DNA of 64,000 bases, taken from contig CAZFRE010000002.1 of assembly GCA_964521195.1 (NCBI GenBank), positions 558,001 through 622,000 of the forward strand, in the 5' to 3' direction. Under the pieces are notes generated by a model that saw only the letters and a program-made list of their open reading frames with translations, searched no databases and was not told the DNA's origin. Made by a program: the position numbers and the translations under genes. This document shows, one piece after another, positions 16,501-26,271 of this stretch; the stretch's first letter is position 1, and every line of letters starts with the position of its first letter. Origin of the DNA: CAWDNM01 sp964521195. GTDB lineage: Bacteria > Actinomycetota > Coriobacteriia > Anaerosomatales > JAAXUF01.

Positions 16501-19500
16501 GAACTCGTCGGTGCCGGAGATCGCCGCGGTGTCGCTCGTGACGAGGCCGGGGGCCGGGGCCACTGCGGTGAGGCCGAGTTGGTACACGCGCGACTGGCCT
16601 GGGGCGAGCGGGCCGACATTGGCCCACGTCACCCAGCCTGGGCCGAACACGGCAGAACCGGTGCACCAGTTGCCCGTCAGCACGGACGCATCCCAGTCGT
16701 CTCGCATGGGGACCGATGTCAGCGTCGTGTCACCGGTGTTGGTGAATGTGAGCCGGTACTGGACGCTCTGACCCACCTGGACCTGCGGGTCCTGGCCGGG
16801 CGCCGGCGTCTTGCTGATAGAGAGGCTGGGTGCGGTGACGCGCGCTGTGGCCTCATCGGAAGCGTCCGGTGCGGGGTCGCCGTTGCTGTCGGTCGCTCCG
16901 CTGACGGTTGCGGTGTCGACGCTCGAGCCGCCGCCGCTCGTGGCGATCGCCTCGAGCGTGACCGTGACGGTCGTGGTCTGGCCGGCCGAGATCGGGCCGA
17001 TGTTGTTCCACGACACCGAGCCGCCGGTGTTGCTGTCCGGCGCGGTCGATGCTGAGTCGAACGCGAACACGGCTGGGTCGAACGTGTCGGAGAGCGGCAC
17101 GGTGGTCAGCGTCGTGTCGCCGGTGTTGGTCACGCCGAGGTCGAAGGTGACGGTGTCGCCCACCTGTACCTGTGCGTCCTGGCCGGCGTGCCGTACCTTG
17201 TCGATCGCGACACCCGGCTTCGTGATGTCGACCGAGTCGGTCGCGATATCGTCGTTGGCAGGGTCGTCGTTCTCATCGAGTGCGCCGACCACGGTGGCCG
17301 TGTCGATGGTGGTCAGGCCCGGGACCGGCTGCAGTGCGACGAGCGTGAGGTTCACGGTCGCCGAGTCACCCGGGGCTATCGGCGCGACGTCCCACGACGC
17401 GAAGCCGGAGCCCGCGACGGTGACCGGTGCCGATGAGCTGAAGAGCAGGTACGCGTCGTCCCACGTGTCGGTGAGCGGCACGGTGGTGAGCGTGGTGTCG
17501 CCGGTGTTGGTGACGGTGAGGTCGAAGGTGACCGTCTGGCTCGACTGGATCGCGCCGTCGGTCACGCGCGTCTTGGTGAGCTCGAGTCCCGGACGCGTGA
17601 CCTTCAGCGACGCCGAGGCGGTCTGGGTCGTCGTGTGGTCGCCGTACTCATCGGTGGCGCGCGGGGTGGTCGCGGTGTTGGTCGCGAGCTGCCCCGCACC
17701 GTTCCACACCGCCGAGAACGTCGTGACGACGGTCGCAGAGTCACCCGGCGACAGCGGGCCGACGTTCGCCCAGCCGATCGACCCGGCCGACGTGGTGCTC
17801 TGCGACGGAGCTGCGCTCGTGAAGTCGAGGCGCGAGGCGTCGTAGGTGTCGGTAAGAGGGACGGTCGTCAGCGTGGTGTCACCGGTGTTGGCGATCGTGA
17901 TGTCGAAGGCGACCGGGTCGCCTTCCTGCACGGCGGTGTCCTGACCCGCGTGCAGCGCCTTCGTGATCGAAAGCGCCGGTGCCGTGATGCGCACTGCTGC
18001 CGTGGCGCTCGCGCTCGGGACGGGATCGCCGAACGTGTCGGTGCCGCCGGAGGTCGACAGTGAGTCGACCGTGAGCTGGCCCGCCGGGACCGCGAGAGCG
18101 GTGAAGGTGACCGGGATGATCACCGTCTGACCCACCGCGATCGGCCCCACGTTGCTCCATCCGAGCGTACCCGCGCCGACAGAGCTGGGGGCCACGGTGG
18201 CGGTCGTGAACGCGAGGGCGGCAGCGTCGAAGGTATCGGTCACCGGTACGGACGCGAGCGCCACGTTGCCGGTGTTGGTGACGCGCAGGTCGAACGTGAC
18301 CTGCTGACCCACCTGGATCTCAGGGTCCTGGCCGACAGCGAGCGACTTCGCGACCGCGATGTCGGGATGCGTAATCGACACGGAGGCAGCGCTCGGCGTG
18401 CTCGTAGCGGGGTCACCGTAGGTGTCGGTAGCGACGGCGCTCGCGACGTCGGTCGTCGCGAGCGAGGGCGGCCAGCCGGTCGCCTGCAGCGTGAGCTGCA
18501 GCGTCTGGCTGGCGGCCGGCGCGAGCGGACCGATCGTCCACGTCGCGCCCGCGCTGCCGGAAGCGGCGGCGGGGGAGGCGTTGTCGAACGCAAGGAACGC
18601 GCCATCCCATGCATCGCCCACGGTCAGCGTGTCGAGCGTGGTGTCGCCCGTGTTCGTGACGGTGATGTCGTACGTCACCGTCTCTCCGAGCTGGATCTGC
18701 GGGTCTTGCCCGGCGTGCAGCGACTTGGTGACCGCAACAGCCGGGTGTGTGATCGTCACGTCCGCGGTGGCGTTGGCGTCGGCAGGGTGGTCGCCGTAGA
18801 CATCCGTTGCCGAGGAGACCGCGGCGGTGTCGGTCGTGACCTGGCCGAGCGGCACGGCGGCAGCCGTGAACGAGACGGTCACCGTGGCTGCCTGTCCGAC
18901 TGCGAGCGGGCCGACGTTGTTCCAGGTCAGCGTACCGGCGCCCGATCCGCTTGGCGCTACCGTGGCGGTGGTATACGTGAGTGCCGCCGCGTCGAACGTA
19001 TCGGCGAGCGGGACGGTGGTCAGCGTCGTGTCGCCGGTGTTGGTGACCGCGATGTCGAACTGCACCGTCTGGCCCACCTGCACCTGCGGGTCCTGACCCG
19101 CATGGCGCGACTTCACGATCGCTACCGCCGGACGCGTGATCCGGACGCTCTCGCTGGAGTCGTTGCCGGGCGCGGGGTCACCGTTGACGTCGGTACCCGA
19201 GACGGTCGCCGTATCGGTCGTGACCTGACCCGCAGGCACGGCGAGCGCGGTGAGCGTGAGCGTGACGACGGTCGAGGCTCCCGGCGAAAGTGGCCCGAGG
19301 GTCCAGCTGCCCGAGCCCGGCGCGAACGCGCCGGCCGGCGCGGAGACGGGCGAACCGAGCGCGGCGGCGTCCCACGCGTCGGTCAGCGGAATCGTCGCGA
19401 GCGTGGTGTCGCCCGAGTTGGTTACTGCGAGGCGATAGGTGACGGTCTGACCCACCTGGATCTGCGGGTCTTGGCCGGTGGCGCGCGTCTTGACGACGGT

Positions 19501-22500
19501 GACCGACGGCGCGCTGATCGCGATCGAGCTCACCGAGGAGGTCGACGGCGTCGAGTCGTTGTTGATGTCTCGAACGAGCGCGCCGTTGATGGTAGCGGTG
19601 TCGTTCGTGGTCTTGCCCGCGGGCACGCTCGCCGCGGTGAAGGTGGCCACGATCGTGACCGAGGCACCCGGTGCGAGCACACCGTTCGTGCCAAGCGACG
19701 CGACGTTGGCCCACGACACGCTGCCCACGCCGGTCGCACTCTCGGTCACGCTGGCGCCCACGTACGTGAGGTGTGCGCTGTTGTAGGTGTCGGCAAGCGG
19801 CACCGTGGTCAGCGTCTGATCACCGGAGTTGGTGACGGTGAGGTCGAACGCGACGTGCTCGCCGACCTGGATGATCGTGTCCTGACCGGCGTGCAGCGCC
19901 TTGCTCACGCTCACGCGAGGCCGCGTGACGTTCACGGTCGCGGTGTCCTGCGTGCCCGGCACGGGATGGCTGAACTGGTCGGTGGCCACAACGCTCGCGT
20001 AGTTCGTCGCGAGCTTGCTCGCCGGCTGCGCGAGCACGGTGAACGTGACGTTCACGCTGCGCGTCGCACCCGGGGCGATCGTGCCGAAGCTGTTCCAGGT
20101 GATGGTCCCGGCGGCCGTGCTCGATGGCGCTACACTCGCCGAGACGTACTGGAGCACCGTGGGATCGAACGTGTCGGTCACGGCCGTGGGGGTCAGCGTG
20201 GTGTCGCCGGTGTTGACGACGCTGACGCGGAAGCCGGTCAGCTGACCGACCTGCACGTGCGTGTCGCCGCCGGTCGCGAGCACCTTGGTGAGCGCGATAC
20301 CCGGCTGCACGATGCGGATCGGTGCGGTCGCGCGGTCGAGTGCGTCGGTGTCGCTCGTAACCCAGCTCGCGCAGTTCGCCGGAACCGGCGCACCGAGCAG
20401 GTCGGTGGCGCTTGCGGTGATGGTGTTGATGACGGTGCCGGTGGCTGCACCCGAGCTCACGAGCGCGTCGAAGTCGACGGTGAGCGTCTGACCAGGCTGC
20501 AGTGTGACGCCCGGCGCCCATGTGAGGGTGGGACCGGTCCCACCCGCCGGGTCGCTCGCCGACGAACCGCTCGGCCAGGTCGCCGAGGAGGTGCCGGCGA
20601 CGTAGGAGAGGTCGGCGGGAAGGGTGTCGGTAGCGGTGACCGCCGTTGCGGGCGCCGTGCCCACGTTACGGACGGTGTAGCGGAAGCGCACGCTGTCGCC
20701 TCGGAGCGGATACGCGGCGTTCGCGCCGCCGAGGACGCTCTTGCTCGTCACGAGGGCGGGCGATAGCGCCGTCACCGAACGGGTGGCGTTCACCGACCCG
20801 TACGTGCGCGCTGCCGGGGACCCCGGCACAGACGTGTACGAGGTGATCGTCGCCGTGTCGGGCATCGACGCACCGTTGTGGATGCCCGCGACCGCCGTCG
20901 ACGTCCACGTGAACGTCACCGTCTGGCCGGGGTCGATAGCCGGGCTGCTTGGCTGGTCGAAGATCACGCCGAGCGATGTCGCGGTCGATGCGGTGGTGAA
21001 GTCGACGCCCGCGGTGAGCGTCGCCATACCACTCGGCTTGACTGCCACGAGCGTGGGCGTGGTCAGGAGCGCACTTGCCGTGTCGCCCCAGCGAAGCTCG
21101 TGTGCCGGCGAGTTGCCGGTGTTGGTCACGACGCTCGTGTAGGTGACGGTGTCGCCCGGTCCCGCGGTCGCCGGCGTCACAGCCTTGGTGATCGTGAGGT
21201 TGGGCTGCATGACGGTGAACGCGACGGGACCGCCTGAGGCGGTGAGTGTCGTACCGCCGCTCGACCGCGTGCGCCAGGCGAGCAGCGCACTGTTGTTGAA
21301 CGCGCCGCTCGGCGTCTGGGTGCCGCTGTAGCGCACGTCGCGCACCTGGCACAGCAGCGTCACCGAGAGGGTCGCGACCGATGCGCCGCCGGAGACATCA
21401 CCGCCGCTGTAGGTCACGAGCGTTCCGCTCGGCCCCGGAGTGCCGACGGTCACGGTGCCCGGTAGCGACGCGTTCGCCGCGACCACGGTGAGGTAGTCCG
21501 GCACCGTGTCGGTCACGACAAGCGAATAGGCCGTCTCGTTGGCGGGTACGGTCGTGTCCAGTGAGTACACGACCGCCGAGCCGATCGTGCCGGTGGTCGC
21601 ACCGGAGATCTGCTTGGAGAACGTCGCCGGGGGTGTGGTCGTAGCCACGCTCGTGGTGTCCTGCACCCACGTCGCCCCCTCTTGTGCCGAGTCGTTGTAG
21701 ACCCGTTCACCCGTGACGGTGCCGGGCTGCGACGACCAGTTCGCATCGGCGCGATTCGTTAGGGTGGCTCCGGCGCCGACGGTCGGGGCGAGCACGCAGT
21801 CGTACTCGAGGATGATCGTCTGCGTCGTCCCCATCGACACGCTCTGGTCGAACGTCACCGTACTGGTGGGCAGTGACGTGACCACCGTGGCCGAGCTCAT
21901 GAGAGAGCCGACTCCCGACTCCGTCGCGGTCGCAAGCACCGCGCTCTGTACCTCGGCCGGGAAGGTGTCGGTCGTGACGATGTCATAGGCGGTGTTGTAG
22001 CCCGGGTTGGTGAGCGTGATGCGGTACCGGATCGGGCTGCCTCCCACGTAGGGCGGAGGGGTCACCGTTGTGACGATCGATTTCACGGTGCGGATGAGCG
22101 GCTGTCGCACCGTGGTGCTCACCGAGTTGCTCGCGACCGTGTGGTTGGGCGTGGGTCCGCCCGCGGAGACGTCGCGCCACGCCAAGGAGGCGGTGTCGAT
22201 CAGCGAGTGGCCGGGCGAGGTGGTTCCAGCAGGCCACATCTCCCAAGCCGCGCCGTTGAGCCCGTTGTAGCGGACCGAGAACGAGAGCGTGAACGCATAG
22301 GGAAGCGGGTTGCCCGAGTTGTCGATCGGGTCGGCCAGCGTCCACGCGTACGTCGTCGAGTTGCCGCCCGTCAGCGTGATGGTCGGTGTGGACGTCACGC
22401 TGAACGTCGCGGGAACCGACGGCGGGTTGGCGCGTGTGGTGATCGTCGCCGACTCGGATACGTAGGTGACCCCGCGCTTGTCCATGCGGTCGCTGATCGC

Positions 22501-25500
22501 CGGCCACCACATGACGGTGTTCGCCGGCACGGTGCAGTCGATCGAGTACGTCACGGTGTCGCCGATGCGGATCGGTCCCGCCGTCGACGTGCGCTTGGTG
22601 ATCGTGGCGGGGGCGGCGGCGGTCGTGAAGCTCGAGGTGTCGGCGGTCCAGTTCTCGTACGGCCCGTCGACGTAGGAGCGAGATCCCGCGGGGGCGCCCG
22701 GGAGGCTCGCCCAGTTCATGTCGGCGGTGTTGGTGAGTGTGACACCGGCGCCGACGTTGGGCGCGAGCGTGACGCGGTACTCGAGGATCAGCGTCTGGGT
22801 GGTGCCGATCGACACGCTCGAATCGAAGGCGCCTCGTAGCACGGTCGTCGTCGACGTCAGGGATGCGTTCGGCTTGACGTCACCGACGCCCGAGAGGAGG
22901 GCGAGCGTGAGCGTCGCCGACGAGGACGCGGCCGGCATGGTGTCCACGAAGCTCACGCCGTAGGCGCGCGCAGCGCCGGTGTTGGTCACGCGCACGCGGT
23001 ACAGGATGTCCTGCCCGCCCACGAACGGTCCCGGGGTCACCGTCGTGACCACGGACTTGACGGTTGTGAGCAGCGGCTGCTGGAACGAGGTCGCTACCAC
23101 GTTCGAGTTCGCGTTGGAGTTCGTGCTCCGCACGGCGGCGTGCACCGTGTTCCAGGCGACGCGCGCTGTGTCGTTGGCCGACTGGGTGGTGGTGGGCGGC
23201 GCGAACTCCCATGACCCCGCGCCGCGCGCTCCGGTGTAGAGCACGTCGAAGGAGAGCCGGAAGGTGTAGTCGGCGCCAGAGTTGGAGTTGTCGATCGGAT
23301 CGGCGAGGTCGAAGGTGAAGAGCGTGCTGCCACTGGCCGGCGTGGAGCGTACCGGAGCCGTCGCCGTGTTCTCGAACGCGGCGGCCGTGAGCGGAGCGCC
23401 CGAAAGCGTGGTGATCGTCGGGGTCCCGGTGGCGATGAAGCCCTCGCGGTTGAGCGAGTCGGTCACACTCGGCCAGTATGCGACGGTTCGCGCGGGAACC
23501 GTGACGTCGAGGTCGTACGTGTGGCGCTCGCCGATCCGCATGGGGCCGGCCGGGCCGTTCTTGGCGATCGCGCAGCCATCGAGGGCGACCGACGCGTCGT
23601 CGGTGTTGATGTCGGCTACGTCGCTCGTGCCCGGGGTCACGTGCCCGTCAGGGGTCGCGCGGGTGCTGTACGAGACGGTCGCGGTGTTGGGCAGCGAGAC
23701 GCCGGCCGGCTGGCCTGCGTCGACGAATGCCGTGTAGTCGATGGTGAGCGACTCACCGGCGGGCAGCGGCGTGAGCGCCGGGCCGGACTGCAACGACACG
23801 GCCAGTTCGCCGGTCGCCCCGTTCCACGACGCAACGTAGTCGACGCCGTCGACGAGAGTCGTCGCGCCGAGCTGGACGCCGTCGACTGTCGGCGCGGTCG
23901 CGCGCATGCCGACCGGCAGCGTGTCGACGATGCTGACCTGCTGCGCATCGCCACCGCCGGTGTTATCGATCGCGATCGTGTACGGCACTGCCGAGCCGCC
24001 GACGAGCGGCGAGGGCGGCGTCACGCTCTTGTCGAGTTCGAGGAGCGGTGCGGCGTACGTGACCATCGCTTGGTCGCGCTGCGAGTACGGCGTACCGAAC
24101 GTGTTGACGCCGGTGAGCTTCCACAGGTTCGCCACGATCTCGCCGTCGGAGATCTCGGGCGTGTCGACGATGACGATCTCGAAGGTCGCCTGCCACCAGC
24201 CCTGCGGCGATACGTTGCCCAGGTACCACGAGAGTCCCGTGATGTCGGCGACCGCCTGCGTCGTCGGGGTCGATCCGATGTTGAGCGGCGGGGGCGTGCC
24301 GGTCGTCGGCAGCGTGAAGTCGCTCGCCGCCGAGTAGGTCACCTCGACCGAGCCCGGGACGAGTGCCATTCCCACCGGCAGCCAGTCGGTGAGCGAGATG
24401 TTGCCCATGTTGATGTCGGTCTTGAGCGGCGTGACGCCGTCGTCGGTGTTGAACCGCACAACGACCGTCGACGTGTCGCCGATGCTCATGGTCAGGTCCT
24501 TGGCGAGCGTCCCGGTCTTGGGGTCGCTCATGTACTTCTCGATCGTGGGCAGGCTCGTGGAGAAACCCGCGCTCACGTTGGTGGTCGTGTCGAGCAGCGG
24601 TCGCGCGGTATCGACCTCGTCGAGGCAGATGCCGTGGATGTCGGCGGTGTTGGTCATCGAGTCGCCCGAGACGATCGGGTCGAGGCGGTAGGCAGGCTGC
24701 TGCCACTCCTCCCCGACAGTCGCCTTGAACGTGATCGCTCCGCCGCTGGTGTTGGCGACGGCGCCGACGGTCCAGGTGATGTCGGTCGAGCCGTCGGAGT
24801 TGTGCTGGATGCTCGACGGCGCCGGGTTGGCCGTCGCGGTCTCGAAGATCTGGCCGTCAGGCAGGTGGTCGTGCACGAGCACGAGCCCCTGCGTCGCAAC
24901 CGCCGAGTAGTACTGCGACGTCGCGTAGGTGAGCGTGTAGTCGATGACGGTTCCCAGCCCGCCGGAGCCCGGTGTGCCGCCCTTCGAGATGGTGAGCGCG
25001 GCGCCGGTCACGTTGGTCTGCGCGGTGTCGGTGGCCGGGTTCGAGAGCCACGAGCCCTCGAGCTCGACGTGGTTGGTGAACTGCTTCTTCACGCCACCTG
25101 ACGTCAGAATCGGCGTGCCCGCAGTCGCCGTGGTGAGCGTCGTCGCATCCGAGCGGTTCACGCCACCGTTGTCGGTCCCGTAGTAGTCGTAGCGGATGCC
25201 GGCGTCATACGCGAGTTGCCGAGACGCGCTCGTCGCCATCGTGCCCAGATTCCACACGAGCGTCGTCACGCCGGTCGACGCATCGCGTGAGACTGAATCC
25301 GGTGCGGGGCTCGCCCCGCGCGGGCCGAGGTACTCGACGCCGTCGGGGATCGTGTCGGTGACGACCACACTGTCGGTATCGCCGACGTAGTTGTTCTGTA
25401 CATCGATGGTGTAGTGGTAACGCCGGCCGGCGCCGGTCCCGGTCGCCTGTTCGACGCCGGTCGACTGGTGGGCGACCTTGCTCTCGATGATGATCGGCAC

Positions 25501-26097
25501 GACCTTGCCGTTGGCGCTGACCACCGGCGGCGTGATGTCCGGGATCGTCTGGTTGGGGATCGTGTTCGCACCGACGCTGATCGCGTTGGTGATGAAGTCG
25601 CCGACCTGCCACTTCGGGTCGCCGGAGATGTCGAGGAGCAGGTCCATTGAGAACGACTCGCCCGGCGCGAGGTCGCGGATGTCGATGAATCGCACCGTCG
25701 TGTCGCCGGTCGTGGGCGTCGTAGACACTGAGGTGGGGGCGAGGTTGCCGCTGCCGTCACTCGCCGAGACGAACGTCGCGACGGCCTGCGGACTCGAGGA
25801 CGCCGGGCGACTGCTCGAGATCACATCGGAGAGCGAGACGTTGTACGCCTTGTCGGTCGTATCGGTGTTGGTGACCGTGATGTGCACGGTCGCCTGACCG
25901 CCGAGCAGCGGCTTGGCCGAGACCGACGCGCTCACACTCAGCGCGGCGGGGGACGCCGCGACAGGGGTCGGTTCGAGGAACTGTCGCAACTGCACGTAAC
26001 TGAAGACCAGTGCGAATGAGAGGAAGAGGCGAAGAACTCGGTCGGACGCGCGGACGAACAACTGGACCCCTCGGCGTGTGCTCACGTGACTCCCCAT
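13543..26097 (-). CDS. Giant DUF11-repeat surface protein (4184 residues)
   Basis: A very large exported protein. Residues about 21-38 (VLRLFLSFALVFSYV) form a signal or signal-anchor. The N-terminal half holds varied DUF11-type beta-sandwich domains (VTNTGxxxAY... DTLP). Residues about 1920-3860 hold 15 related repeats of about 125-130 residues, each opening with a [HA]GQD..[IV]QVG..V[TQ][FY][DR] pattern, then V[TN]N[TS]GDTTL and DT[FYW]D. Two divergent repeats follow. The C-terminus has VAKTSG at about 4132-4137, a membrane helix (4143-4159), RRRR and a 20-residue tail. This layout matches a wall-anchored adhesin or stalk, with VAKTS in the LPXTG/LAXTG position. ATG 26097 is the longest start; GTG 26085 also has GGGGAG just upstream. 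The sortase gene follows, overlapping. Confidence 0.9.
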   Translation of the reverse strand: MGSHVSTRRGVQLFVRASDRVLRLFLSFALVFSYVQLRQFLEPTPVAASPAALSVSASVSAKPLLGGQATVHITVTNTDTTDKAYNVSLSDVISSSRPASSSPQAVATFVSASDGSGNLAPTSVSTTPTTGDTTVRFIDIRDLAPGESFSMDLLLDISGDPKWQVGDFITNAISVGANTIPNQTIPDITPPVVSANGKVVPIIIESKVAHQSTGVEQATGTGAGRRYHYTIDVQNNYVGDTDSVVVTDTIPDGVEYLGPRGASPAPDSVSRDASTGVTTLVWNLGTMATSASRQLAYDAGIRYDYYGTDNGGVNRSDATTLTTATAGTPILTSGGVKKQFTNHVELEGSWLSNPATDTAQTNVTGAALTISKGGTPGSGGLGTVIDYTLTYATSQYYSAVATQGLVLVHDHLPDGQIFETATANPAPSSIQHNSDGSTDITWTVGAVANTSGGAITFKATVGEEWQQPAYRLDPIVSGDSMTNTADIHGICLDEVDTARPLLDTTTNVSAGFSTSLPTIEKYMSDPKTGTLAKDLTMSIGDTSTVVVRFNTDDGVTPLKTDINMGNISLTDWLPVGMALVPGSVEVTYSAASDFTLPTTGTPPPLNIGSTPTTQAVADITGLSWYLGNVSPQGWWQATFEIVIVDTPEISDGEIVANLWKLTGVNTFGTPYSQRDQAMVTYAAPLLELDKSVTPPSPLVGGSAVPYTIAIDNTGGGDAQQVSIVDTLPVGMRATAPTVDGVQLGATTLVDGVDYVASWNGATGELAVSLQSGPALTPLPAGESLTIDYTAFVDAGQPAGVSLPNTATVSYSTRATPDGHVTPGTSDVADINTDDASVALDGCAIAKNGPAGPMRIGERHTYDLDVTVPARTVAYWPSVTDSLNREGFIATGTPTITTLSGAPLTAAAFENTATAPVRSTPASGSTLFTFDLADPIDNSNSGADYTFRLSFDVLYTGARGAGSWEFAPPTTTQSANDTARVAWNTVHAAVRSTNSNANSNVVATSFQQPLLTTVKSVVTTVTPGPFVGGQDILYRVRVTNTGAARAYGVSFVDTMPAASSSATLTLALLSGVGDVKPNASLTSTTTVLRGAFDSSVSIGTTQTLILEYRVTLAPNVGAGVTLTNTADMNWASLPGAPAGSRSYVDGPYENWTADTSSFTTAAAPATITKRTSTAGPIRIGDTVTYSIDCTVPANTVMWWPAISDRMDKRGVTYVSESATITTRANPPSVPATFSVTSTPTITLTGGNSTTYAWTLADPIDNSGNPLPYAFTLSFSVRYNGLNGAAWEMWPAGTTSPGHSLIDTASLAWRDVSAGGPTPNHTVASNSVSTTVRQPLIRTVKSIVTTVTPPPYVGGSPIRYRITLTNPGYNTAYDIVTTDTFPAEVQSAVLATATESGVGSLMSSATVVTSLPTSTVTFDQSVSMGTTQTIILEYDCVLAPTVGAGATLTNRADANWSSQPGTVTGERVYNDSAQEGATWVQDTTSVATTTPPATFSKQISGATTGTIGSAVVYSLDTTVPANETAYSLVVTDTVPDYLTVVAANASLPGTVTVGTPGPSGTLVTYSGGDVSGGASVATLSVTLLCQVRDVRYSGTQTPSGAFNNSALLAWRTRSSGGTTLTASGGPVAFTVMQPNLTITKAVTPATAGPGDTVTYTSVVTNTGNSPAHELRWGDTASALLTTPTLVAVKPSGMATLTAGVDFTTASTATSLGVIFDQPSSPAIDPGQTVTFTWTSTAVAGIHNGASMPDTATITSYTSVPGSPAARTYGSVNATRSVTALSPALVTSKSVLGGANAAYPLRGDSVRFRYTVRNVGTAPATAVTATDTLPADLSYVAGTSSATWPSGSSASDPAGGTGPTLTWAPGVTLQPGQTLTVDFDALVSSGAATGTVINTITASATDLLGAPVPANCASWVTSDTDALDRATAPIRIVQPGIALTKVLATGGDTHVQVGQLTGFRVSVVNTGDTTLTPTAVTDTFDPTVLQYVSASVAPSSTAAGTITWNSFGTIAPGATRSVNVTFTVLAQPASKLATNYASVVATDQFSHPVPGTQDTATVNVTRPRVSVSKALHAGQDTIIQVGEHVAFDLTVTNSGDQTLTTVPLADTYNSAHLTYVGASVTESATGVGSVSWANVASLGTNGVLAPGASVTIVATFTAASVPAGKTTNDTATINGALVRDINNDSTPSTSSVSSIAISAPSVTVVKTRATGQDPQIQVGQTVTYRLAVTNSGDTTLATIPLTDAWDAAALGSPVSAPAGAFAPGSGSWTLGPLSPGASTVVTLTLTALAVPAGQVTTDTATVSGTDVNGDPAPGNDSSESVRITRPAVAIVKSRHAGQDPQVQVGQTVQFDIAVTNTGDTTLTTVPLADTFDAAALTYTTATVAPSGSGAGTLTWNNVGPLAVGQAATVTVSFTAAAVPLGQVTTDTAAVSSATDVYGDHPADANATADVTITHPAVAVTKSLHAGQDPQIQLGETVTYDITVTNTGDTTLDTLTVGDAWDGAFLAFDNASPAAASGSAGATWTIGPLAPAASQTLQLTLQATGWPPSLATTDVASAVATDTYGDPATSTPSAASVSITHPDIAVAKSLAVGQDPEIQVGQQVTFDLRVTNTGNVALASVPVTDTFDAAALAFTTATVAPSSVGAGTLGWSNVGPIAVGQTVIIPVTFTALAVPAGQLTVDSLSTSGGTDTFGDPVPSASATAAVRITAPALSITKALHAGQDTAVQEGDPVAFDITIANTGDTTLTTVPLTDTYDASRLDFTSAAPSQSTTSAGSIGWANVGPLSPGDSATVVTTFSAVWNGAGQLATNTATTPRATDEYGDHTTTQTASASLKVTRPGLELTKTRVTDGAIQSSQTVTFDLTVTNTGDTTLTTVPLTDTWDDAYLLFSSSAPVTVAGSGFASWDVAPIAPGDSATVNLTLVALQPVPGLTTIDTATVVGALDENDDPANDDIATDSVDITKPGVAIDKVRHAGQDAQVQVGDTVTFDLGVTNTGDTTLTTVPLSDTFDPAVFAFDSASTAPDSNTGGSVSWNNIGPISAGQTTTVTVTLEAIATSGGGSSVDTATVSGATDSNGDPAPDASDEATARVTAPSLSISKTPAPGQDPQVQVGQSVQYRLTFTNTGDTTLTSVPMRDDWDASVLTGNWCTGSAVFGPGWVTWANVGPLAPGQSRVYQLGLTAVAPAPGLVTSDTAAISGTDEFGDPAAETSSSASVMVTRPDVTLSKSRHAGQDTEIQVGETVAYDLVVTNSGDTTLATVPLSDTFDDAALTFTTATVAPDSTGAGSLAWNNVGPLAQGESTTVTVTFTAAAVPAGQVTTDTANVTNVRDTYDDPAPDRASDADIRITAPDVAIDKVLHAGQDTAVQAGQTVTYDITVTNTGDTTLVTVPVSDTYDETVLAFTSATPAIDSTSINEVGWSNVGPLDPGESTTIVATFTAIVNPAGQVTTDTATAHDVIDEYGDSPADASDDADVKVTVPSLTLDKSPAAGQDPYIQAGQTATFDLTVTNTGDTTLTSVPLADTWDDTLLTYTSSDWPLAAQSGGSASWDIAPIGPGASVTVRLVLTATGAYAPHTLTDTATVTGALDENADPAADATDTATIDLTHGEVDVVKSLADGQDPVVQVGQPVSYDIAVTNIGDVDLTTVPLSDAFDSAVFGYSASSIAPSSTAPGLVSWGDIGPLAVGQTTTVTVTMIAVGTSDVSASIDTATVAGAIDINDDPAIGDHDTAGAMVTRPAVEIDKVLASGQAANVPLGALVTYDLVVTNSGDTTLATVPLADTFDPAQLELVSTSFQPTDAPAPGVVSWPNVAAPLGIAPGDSVRVPVTFRAIAAGPSRTDTATIVGAVDVFGDQPPNVTDTNADLGVFDPGMFVISKSADPTAGTIMLPGQRITYTLTWDNTQQVDIPDVVITDVLPDSVDYVAGSLMLGLGSQTDAADADAGSFDEASSTVRFDLGTVSAMTSGSATFQVVVAPEERSAAGVMNSALYTSSDSTLGVAGPVFHPVDPFTIEKRGRDINGGRLKGGDIIEWTITVTNIGLTSTTHVVVTDNVPSTTTYVKNSIRGRGANDSKQPRLRWDIGEMAVGEVQVLKFRSRVKKGLPTGTKIRNQAVVSSDQSLPKKSDNPKTSTSGDPTILVAKTSGSEGWRIPLGIALILLVAGFWVWPRRRRLAMATAQRDISDRKAGGRNA
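14530..20330 (-). repeat. 15 tandem ~387-bp coding repeats
   Basis: The C-terminal half of the giant surface protein is built from 15 in-frame repeats of roughly 387 bases. Short blocks such as the one coding NTGDTTLTTVPL are nearly identical between copies at DNA level, whereas the rest has drifted, so the array is old but could still recombine and vary in copy number. Confidence 0.85.
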
Positions 26098-26102
26098 ACT
26101 CG

Positions 26103-26125
26103 ATCCGGTACCCCACGCACCGGAT
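26103..26125. repeat. Short dyad upstream of the giant protein gene
   Basis: ATCCGGT at 26103-26109 pairs with ACCGGAT at 26119-26125 around 9 bases, immediately upstream of the giant surface-protein start. It could be a leader hairpin or an operator. The rest of the 174-base divergent region to lipA shows only -10-like boxes. Confidence 0.35.
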
Positions 26126-26218
26126 TCCTACAGAAATGCTTGTAGCAAGGTATCACTTATCGGACCGCGAGCAACCTCCAAGAATCAATAGGGTCACGCG
26201 GGCGCGCGCGTAAGCGGT

Positions 26219-26242
26219 GATACGATGCTTGGGCATTGTATC
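26219..26242 (+). promoter_or_regulatory. Stem-loop overlapping the lipA promoter/leader
   Basis: A 10-bp dyad with one wobble (26219-26228 with 26233-26242) and a 4-base centre. It overlaps the best -10-like box, TACGAT at 26221-26226, and lies 29 bases before the lipA start. A repressor operator is as likely as an RNA hairpin. Confidence 0.45.
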
Positions 26243-26271
26243 GGCACGCGCACGCTCGAAGGTGACAGGAA

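Noticed and set aside
14530..20330. Regular repeats resembling a CRISPR-like or satellite array
   Set aside because: The unit is about 387 bases, in frame and protein coding, with no short repeat-spacer pattern.
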